A DNA stretch of 10,534 nucleotides, taken from positions 1 through 10,534 of the forward strand of contig CAZALT010000123.1 of assembly GCA_964485515.1 (NCBI GenBank), in the 5' to 3' direction. The notes under the pieces are model-generated. The model was not told where the DNA came from. It saw only the letters and a program-made list of their open reading frames with translations, and made no database searches. The translations under genes were made by a program, and so were the position numbers. This DNA is from CAZALT01 sp964485515. GTDB taxonomy: Bacteria > Actinomycetota > Acidimicrobiia > Acidimicrobiales > Acidimicrobilacustridaceae. Shown here piece by piece: positions 6,451-10,534 of this stretch; position 1 is the stretch's first letter, and every line of letters starts with the position of its first letter.

Positions 6451-7560
6451 GTGACCTCCTTCGACCTCGAATCCGACGACGACTCGTTCGTGCCGCTGCC
6501 GCGCGAGACGAGCCGGCGCCGCAAGGTGCTCTGGGTGCTGGGCTCGGGGGCGATCATCGTCGTGCTCGTGGCGCTGATCGCCGGCCTGTGGCTCAAGCAG
6601 CAGATCGATCCGGGCAATCCCGGTGACGAGGTCATGGTGACGGTCCCGGTCGGTGCCACCACCTCGCAGATCGCCACCATGTTGGAAGACGAGGACGTCG
6701 TGGCCAACGCCACGATCTTCCAGCTCTACGTGCGCTGGAAGGGCTACGGGCCCTTCGAGGCGGGCACCTACGACGGGCTGCGCACGAGCTCGTCGATGAG
6801 CTCGGTCGCGCAGCGGCTCGAGGCCGGACCGCTGCCGCCCGACGTCACGTACCTCACCGTGCCCGAAGGGGCCTGGCAGAAGGAGATCGCGGCCAGCATC
6901 CTCGAGACCTTCCCGGAGATGAACGAGCTCGAGCTGTTCACCGTCTTGTCGACGGTCCGCTCCAAGTACCAGCCCGAGGGCAGCACCAACCTCGAGGGGC
7001 TCCTCTTCCCCGCCACCTACGAGGTGGAGGAGGGCGACGAGCTCGACGAGCAGAAGCTCGTGCGCCAGATGGTGGAGAAGTTCGATGCGGTCGGCGACGA
7101 GATCGGTCTGGCCGACGCCTCGACCACCCTGGCCGGTGTGGCGGGCGACTACGAGATCACGCCGTACGACGTGGTCATCGTGGCGTCGTTGATCCAGGCC
7201 GAGGCCGGCGTTCCCGAGGATCGGGCGAAGATCGCCCGGGTCATCTACAACCGGCTCGCCGCGGGGCAGCAGCTCGGCATCGACGCCACGGTCATGTACG
7301 CCCTCGGCGAGCGGGTGCAGGAGATCACCGCGAGCCACCTCCGGATCGATTCGCCGTACAACACCCGGATGTACGCCGGACTGCCGCCGGGGCCGATCGG
7401 CTCGCCGAGCCGCGAGGCGTTGGACGCGGCGTTGCATCCTGCAGACGGAGACTGGCAGTACTACGTGCTCACCGACGAGTCGGGCGCTCACTCGTTCTTC
7501 GAGGACTACGACGACTTCCTCGCCGCAGCCGACGACGCACGCGACCGGGGTGTGTTCTGA
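6451..7560 (+). CDS. mltG: Endolytic murein transglycosylase MltG (YceG family)
   Basis: MltG cleaves nascent peptidoglycan strands within the chain and is thought to set glycan length as a terminase, anchored to the membrane with its catalytic part outside. The 369-residue protein has a charged cytoplasmic N-terminus (1-25), one transmembrane helix (about 26-48), a LysM-like region (about 60-130) beginning VTVPVGATTSQIATML, and the catalytic domain. The latter shows LEGLLFPATY (181-190), SLIQAEAGVPEDRAKIARVI with the presumed catalytic Glu at 251, and NTRMYAGLPPGPIGSPS (from 304). In the common EKE(T/A) motif the first Glu is Gln and the Lys is Ala here, while the catalytic Glu is kept. The start is GTG, 3 bp after ruvX, with a GAGAG ribosome site. 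It is complete, and the neighbours ruvX and aroE match the actinobacterial order. Confidence 0.95.
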   Translation: MTSFDLESDDDSFVPLPRETSRRRKVLWVLGSGAIIVVLVALIAGLWLKQQIDPGNPGDEVMVTVPVGATTSQIATMLEDEDVVANATIFQLYVRWKGYGPFEAGTYDGLRTSSSMSSVAQRLEAGPLPPDVTYLTVPEGAWQKEIAASILETFPEMNELELFTVLSTVRSKYQPEGSTNLEGLLFPATYEVEEGDELDEQKLVRQMVEKFDAVGDEIGLADASTTLAGVAGDYEITPYDVVIVASLIQAEAGVPEDRAKIARVIYNRLAAGQQLGIDATVMYALGERVQEITASHLRIDSPYNTRMYAGLPPGPIGSPSREALDAALHPADGDWQYYVLTDESGAHSFFEDYDDFLAAADDARDRGVF

Positions 7561-7613
7561 GCGCGGGAACGTCGGATCGGGGCGATCGGGACCCGGGACG
7601 AACCGGGACTTCG

Positions 7614-8435
7614 GTGACCGGTTCGACGCGCCTCGACGCCGTCATCGGCTCACCGGTGCGCCACTCGCTCTCACCTGTGATCTTCAACGCGGCGTACGAC
7701 GCCCTCGGCCTCGACCGGGTCTTCGTCGCGCTCGACGTCGCCGAGGGTGATGCCTCCCAGGCGATCGACGCGATGCGCACGCTGGGGATCGACCACCTGT
7801 CGGTGACGATGCCGCACAAGACCGAGGTGGCGCACGCGGTCGACGAGCTCACCGACGAGGCGCGGTTGCTCGACGCCGTGAACTGCGTCGTGCATGCCGG
7901 CGGCAAGCTGATCGGGCACAACACCGACGGACCCGGACTGCTCGCCGCGCTCGACCACGAGACGGGCTTCGCCCCGCAAGGCAAGTCGTGTGCGGTCGTG
8001 GGCGCCGGGGGAGCGGCCCGCGCCGTGGTCGTGTCCCTCGCCCGAGCCGGTGCGTCCGAGGTCGTGGTCATCAACCGCAGCCGGGACCGGGCCGAGTCCG
8101 CCGCCGCCCTCGCGGGCCGAACGGGACGGGTGGGCGACCCGTCCGACCTCGGTGGGGTCGACCTCGTCGTCGACGCCACGCCGGCGGGCATGACCGGCCA
8201 GCCCGAGGTCCCGTTCGACCCGTCCGTGCTCACCCACCACCAGGTGGTCGCCGATCTCGTCTACCACCCCGCCGAGACACCGCTGATCGCCGCGGCCCGG
8301 GCGCGGGGGATCACCGCGGTCAACGGTCTGGGCATGCTCGTGCACCAGGCCGCCATCCAGTTCGAGCTCGTCACCGGCCTCGACGCCCCGACCGAGACGA
8401 TGTGGGCTGCCGCGGCGAGGGGCATCGGAGCCTGA
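7614..8435 (+). CDS. aroE: Shikimate dehydrogenase
   Basis: AroE reduces 3-dehydroshikimate to shikimate with NADPH, the fourth step of the shikimate pathway. The 273-residue protein has the normal length. The substrate domain shows GSPVRHSLSPVIFNAAYDAL (12-31), VTMPHK with catalytic K69, AVNCVV (88-93) and HNTDGPG with D105. The nucleotide-binding domain shows GAGGAARAV (130-138) and NRSRDRA (154-160), where the Asn-Arg pair and nearby basic residues favour NADPH. The C-terminal signature DLVYHPAETPL then NGLGMLVHQAAIQFELVTG is complete. The start chosen is GTG at 7614, with a weak GGGA at 7605-7608. The reading frame stays open upstream to the mltG end without a better start codon. The 53-bp gap after mltG contains no evident promoter, so co-transcription is likely. 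Its partner aroC lies two genes downstream. Confidence 0.95.
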   Translation: MTGSTRLDAVIGSPVRHSLSPVIFNAAYDALGLDRVFVALDVAEGDASQAIDAMRTLGIDHLSVTMPHKTEVAHAVDELTDEARLLDAVNCVVHAGGKLIGHNTDGPGLLAALDHETGFAPQGKSCAVVGAGGAARAVVVSLARAGASEVVVINRSRDRAESAAALAGRTGRVGDPSDLGGVDLVVDATPAGMTGQPEVPFDPSVLTHHQVVADLVYHPAETPLIAAARARGITAVNGLGMLVHQAAIQFELVTGLDAPTETMWAAAARGIGA

Positions 8436-8445
8436 TCAGGGGCGG

Positions 8446-8496
8446 TCTCTGGGCATTCTCTGGGCTTGGCCGGAGGTCGTCTCTGGGCTTGGCCGG
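8446..8496 (+). repeat. Direct repeats in the aroE-DUF4388 gap
   Basis: The 17-bp sequence tctctgggcttggccgg occurs at 8457-8473 and 8480-8496 without mismatch. Its first nine bases (tctctgggc) occur a third time at 8446-8454. The copies start 11 and 23 bp apart. A short TGGC/GCCA hairpin at 8490-8501 follows, too weak and without a T-run to call a terminator. The repeats lie in the 189-bp gene-free stretch upstream of the DUF4388 gene, so they could be a regulator binding array or slippage products. Confidence 0.85.
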
Positions 8497-8550
8497 GGCC
8501 ACTTCTCAGGTGAATCGACGAGTGAGACCACGTTGTTCTCGAACCCTTGA

Positions 8551-8579
8551 TTGCGGTGACGGGTCTGCCGATGGATGAT
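8551..8579 (+). promoter_or_regulatory. Weak promoter candidate for the DUF4388 gene
   Basis: TTGCGG (8551-8556) and GATGAT (8574-8579) are separated by 17 bp. Together they match the housekeeping sigma consensus moderately (the TTG of the -35 and four of six in the -10). A start near 8586 would give a leader of about 40 nt containing the GGAGG site. This is the best candidate in the gap, but it is not strong. Confidence 0.3.
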
Positions 8580-8614
8580 GGCGGCCGCTCCACGGCGCAC
8601 GCCCACACCTATCT

Positions 8615-8619
8615 GGAGG
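8615..8619 (+). promoter_or_regulatory. Strong Shine-Dalgarno deciding the DUF4388 GTG start
   Basis: GGAGG at 8615-8619 lies 5 nt before the GTG at 8625. It is the best ribosome site in the window. It selects this GTG over an in-frame ATG at 8571 and a TTG at 8547, whose extra residues precede the recognisable domain. Confidence 0.8.
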
Positions 8620-8624
8620 CAATC

Positions 8625-9653
8625 GTGGCACTGCAGGGCACCATCGAGACCTTTGCCCTTACGGATGTTCTTCGGCTCCTGTCGTCGACCAAGAAGACGG
8701 GGTGCCTGCACCTCACCGGTGGTCGAGGCAACGGAAGCATCTGGGTCGACGGCGGTCAGATCGTGGCGTCGGAGGTGTCGAGCGCGCCGCGGGCCGATGG
8801 ATCGACCGAAGTGGTCTTCGAGCTGCTGCGCTTCAAGGAAGGCGAGTTCGTCTTCGAGGCGGACGTCGAAGCACCGTCGAAGGGTTCGGGCGAAGACGTC
8901 GAGCCCGTCCTCGAACAGGCCGAGGCCATGCTCGAGGAGTGGAAGTCGATCGAAGCGGTCGTCCCCTCGCTCGACAGCTGGCTCTCGCTGGCTCCCGAGC
9001 TTCCCGACGACGAGGTCAGCATCGACAGGGACCGCTGGAAGCTGGTGAGCCTCGTGGGTGGCGGTACCACCGTGGGGGCGCTGGCCGACGCGCTCGAGCT
9101 CGGCGAGTTGGGTGTTTCGCGCCAGGCCAAGGAGCTCGTCGAATCCGGCCTCGTCGCCATCGGCGACGCCCCGGCGGGTGCGAGCACGCCGACGGTCGCC
9201 TCCGTGGCCGCTCCGGCGAGCGACGACGGCCCCGTGCTGACCCTCGCCCCCGAAGACGACGACGAGGCGATCGACGCCGGTGCGATCGACGTCGAGGTCA
9301 TCGACGTCGAGGTGGTCAGCGAGACCTTCGGCGACAGCGAGTTCGAGCCGTTCGATCTCGCGGGTCTCGTCGTCGAGGAGACCGATCTCGTCACCGACGC
9401 CGGTTCCGAGGGACCCGCCGCGGTCGACGAGGCGCCGACGGTCGCCCCCACGCCGCCCCCCGAGCCGACCGATGCAGCTGAGATCGCCCGCCAGCTGGCC
9501 AACCTCAGCCCGAAGGCGGCCAAGGCGGTCGCCGCCGCGGCCAAGGCCACCACGCAAGAAGAGCGTGAGCGGGCCCTCGCCGAGGTCGACGACAGCGAAG
9601 ACCCCATCAACCGGGATCTCCTCATCAAGTTCCTCGGCTCGGTCAACAGCTAG
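8625..9653 (+). CDS. DUF4388 domain protein with winged-helix-like segment
   Basis: The protein is 342 residues from the GTG selected by GGAGG. Residues 2-80 match the DUF4388 (PatA N-terminal) pattern: LQGTIETFALTDVLRLLSS, then TGCLHLTGG, GSIWVDGGQIVASE and a ...VVFELLRFKEGEFVFEAD ending. Residues about 90-128 are helical. Residues about 130-182 (DRWKLVSLVGGGTTVGALAD ... VSRQAKELVESGLVAIGD) look like the winged-helix or coupling segment found in many DUF4388 proteins. Residues about 185-285 are a long acidic, Pro/Ala-rich disordered linker. A conserved-looking C-terminal helix ends INRDLLIKFLGSVNS. DUF4388 proteins occur in signalling linked to gliding, pili and small GTPases in other bacteria, but the molecular role is unclear. 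It lies 14 bp before the prepilin peptidase gene, so co-expression is likely. It is not part of the mycobacterial order as I remember it. Confidence 0.85.
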   Translation: MALQGTIETFALTDVLRLLSSTKKTGCLHLTGGRGNGSIWVDGGQIVASEVSSAPRADGSTEVVFELLRFKEGEFVFEADVEAPSKGSGEDVEPVLEQAEAMLEEWKSIEAVVPSLDSWLSLAPELPDDEVSIDRDRWKLVSLVGGGTTVGALADALELGELGVSRQAKELVESGLVAIGDAPAGASTPTVASVAAPASDDGPVLTLAPEDDDEAIDAGAIDVEVIDVEVVSETFGDSEFEPFDLAGLVVEETDLVTDAGSEGPAAVDEAPTVAPTPPPEPTDAAEIARQLANLSPKAAKAVAAAAKATTQEERERALAEVDDSEDPINRDLLIKFLGSVNS

Positions 9654-9667
9654 CCGACCAACGCTTC

Positions 9668-10348
9668 GTGCTGATCCTGATCTGCGCGCTCGTCGCGCTT
9701 CCTGCGGCGTGGTTCGCCGGGGTCCTCGTCGACCGGGTGCCCGACAAGGCCCCCCTGTTCTCGCCGATGCCCCGCGTGAGGCTCAACGGCAAGTACCTCG
9801 TCATGGACGTGCTCATGGTGGGTTCGTTCGTCCTCGCCGCGTTGGCGCTCGACGATGTCCCCCGTGGTCAGCTCGTGACCGTGCTCGTGCTGTTCGCCGC
9901 GCTGGTGCCGCTCTCGGTCATCGACATCGAGCTGTTCCGTCTGCCCGATCGCATCGTGCTCCCGACGATCGTGATCTGCCTGGTGCTCGTCATCGTGTTC
10001 TCGCTCGTCGAGGACGCGCCCGAGAGCATCCGCTTCGCGCTCGCCGGCGGCGCCTTCTACTTCGGCTTCTTGTTCGTCGCCCACGTGATCTACCCGCGAG
10101 GGATGGGCTTCGGTGACGTGAAGCTCGCCGCGGTCATGGGTCTCGTCATCGGCTGGTTCGGCACCACCTATGCCACCGCCATCGCCCTCGTGCTTTGGGG
10201 CATGCTCATCGGCTTCGTGCTCGGCTCGCTCATCGGCATGGCCTTGTTGATCGCCCGCAAGCGCAGCAAGGCCATCCCCTTCGGCCCCTTCCTCGCCTTC
10301 GGCTGCGCCGCGGCGATCCTGCTCAGCTCCGGTCTGGTGAGCCAGTAG
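9668..10348 (+). CDS. Prepilin peptidase, A24 family, lacking a full methylase domain
   Basis: This 226-residue polytopic membrane protein carries both aspartates of type IV prepilin peptidases: D86 in VIDIELFRLPD (84-94) and D150 in GMGFGDVKLAAVMG (145-158). It would cleave the leader of type IV or Tad-type pilin precursors at the inner face of the membrane. About six to seven hydrophobic helices are visible. In full-length PilD an N-terminal domain with two CxxC pairs carries the N-methyltransferase activity. Here the N-terminus keeps only a vestige (FAGVLVDRVPDKAPLFSPMP, 16-35) with no cysteine pairs, so cleavage without methylation is predicted. The start is GTG at 9668 without a clear ribosome site; translation may depend on the DUF4388 gene ending 14 bp upstream. 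A similar short peptidase gene lies between aroE and aroF (the chorismate synthase gene) in mycobacteria. No pilin gene is in the window. Confidence 0.9.
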   Translation: MLILICALVALPAAWFAGVLVDRVPDKAPLFSPMPRVRLNGKYLVMDVLMVGSFVLAALALDDVPRGQLVTVLVLFAALVPLSVIDIELFRLPDRIVLPTIVICLVLVIVFSLVEDAPESIRFALAGGAFYFGFLFVAHVIYPRGMGFGDVKLAAVMGLVIGWFGTTYATAIALVLWGMLIGFVLGSLIGMALLIARKRSKAIPFGPFLAFGCAAAILLSSGLVSQ

Positions 10349-10395
10349 GCATCGGCTCTGGTCGGTGCCGCGGGCCCGGCCCGTCTCGCCGTCGA

Positions 10396-10407
10396 GGAAC
10401 GGGTTCC
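10396..10407. promoter_or_regulatory. Palindrome upstream of the aroC promoter
   Basis: GGAAC-GG-GTTCC (10396-10407) is a perfect 5-bp inverted repeat with a 2-bp centre, located where a -35 element for the aroC box at 10429 would lie. It could be an operator. It is short, and its spacing does not fit the actinobacterial LexA box. No regulator can be named. Confidence 0.3.
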
Positions 10408-10420
10408 GGTCGGAGACCTG

Positions 10421-10440
10421 CCCGCCGGTAGATTGGCGGG
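10421..10440 (+). promoter_or_regulatory. Putative leaderless aroC promoter with flanking inverted repeat
   Basis: TAGATT at 10429-10434 matches the TANNNT -10 consensus and ends 6 nt before the aroC GTG (10441), so transcription would begin at the start codon. A perfect 6-bp inverted repeat, CCCGCC (10421-10426) and GGCGGG (10435-10440), encloses the box. No separate Shine-Dalgarno is needed in a leaderless transcript, although the right arm GGCGGG abuts the GTG too closely to serve as one. The 92-bp gap to the peptidase gene supports an independent promoter. Confidence 0.5.
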
Positions 10441-10534
10441 GTGCTGCGCTTCTTGACCGCTGGTGAGTCCCACGGCCGTGCCCTCGTCGTCATCGTCGAG
10501 GGTCTGCCCGCCGGGCTCGAGATCACGACGTCGA
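10441..10534 (+). CDS. aroC: Chorismate synthase, N-terminal part (3' part outside window)
   Basis: The first 31 codons are present and run off the window end. The sequence MLRFLTAGESHGRALVVIVE followed by GLPAGLEI is the characteristic N-terminus of chorismate synthase, including the GESHG motif (8-12) with the conserved active-site His at 11. The enzyme makes chorismate from EPSP with reduced FMN, the last step of the common aromatic pathway. It is called aroF in mycobacteria. The start is GTG at 10441; no upstream alternative fits the family start. It probably heads the next aromatic-pathway operon (aroK and aroB commonly follow in actinobacteria, but are not visible here). The call is firm despite the short fragment. 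Confidence 0.95.
   Translation, partial: MLRFLTAGESHGRALVVIVEGLPAGLEITTS

Noticed and set aside
8535..8544. GTTC-TC-GAAC as a LexA (SOS) box upstream of the DUF4388 gene
   Set aside because: Half-sites are in the wrong order and spacing for the actinobacterial GAAC-N4-GTTC box.
8547..8624. Longer N-terminus of the DUF4388 protein from TTG 8547 or ATG 8571
   Set aside because: The added residues do not resemble the domain, and GGAGG sits 5 nt before the GTG at 8625.
10339..10358. GAGCC/GGCTC hairpin at the prepilin peptidase stop as a terminator
   Set aside because: A 5-bp stem with a 10-nt loop and no T-run is too weak to call.
10397..10406. GAAC-GG-GTTC as a LexA box before aroC
   Set aside because: The half-sites are right but the centre is two bases instead of four, so LexA binding is not expected.

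Overview
The window is GC-rich, uses mostly G or C at third codon positions, and carries a packed run of housekeeping genes. Gene content and order (aspS ... rarA - DUF948 protein - small membrane protein - alaS - ruvX - mltG - aroE - prepilin peptidase - aroC) match the order I know from Actinomycetota, including the aspS-to-aroF stretch of Mycobacterium tuberculosis (recalled, not searched). An actinobacterium is therefore very likely. A deep-branching, non-mycobacterial lineage such as Acidimicrobiia is my guess, based on the DUF4388 gene and the general protein style.

Layout. Positions 1-174 hold the 3' end of aspS. A 121-bp gap between convergent genes follows, filled largely by a 15-bp tandem repeat. 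A lone minus-strand gene (296-949) encodes an unrecognised protein with an N-terminal membrane helix and a repetitive proline-rich linker. A 96-bp divergent region rich in palindromes separates it from rarA (1046-2446). rarA is followed by two small membrane-protein genes, each starting inside the stop codon of the gene before it. alaS (3258-5897) has its own apparent promoter. After an 82-bp gap come ruvX, mltG and aroE in close succession. A 189-bp gap with direct repeats precedes a DUF4388 gene (8625-9653), which is followed 14 bp later by a short prepilin peptidase (9668-10348). The window ends in the first 31 codons of aroC (10441 onward).

Functions. Two aminoacyl-tRNA synthetases serve translation. 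RarA and RuvX act at replication forks, in recombination or in rRNA processing. MltG ends peptidoglycan strands. AroE and AroC belong to the shikimate pathway. The peptidase and possibly the DUF4388 protein concern pili or surface motility. The genes share a neighbourhood, not one pathway.

No new defence, mobile or biosynthetic system is visible. The most unusual signals are small. A triplicated 14-bp start-codon module makes two five-codon ORFs chained by ATGA overlaps into the ruvX start. Three apparent leaderless promoters (rarA, alaS, aroC) have a TANNNT box within or beside a perfect inverted repeat. A DUF4388 regulator gene sits between aroE and the peptidase. No tRNA, rRNA, CRISPR array, insertion sequence or convincing intrinsic terminator was found, and no gene-free stretch exceeds 300 bases.
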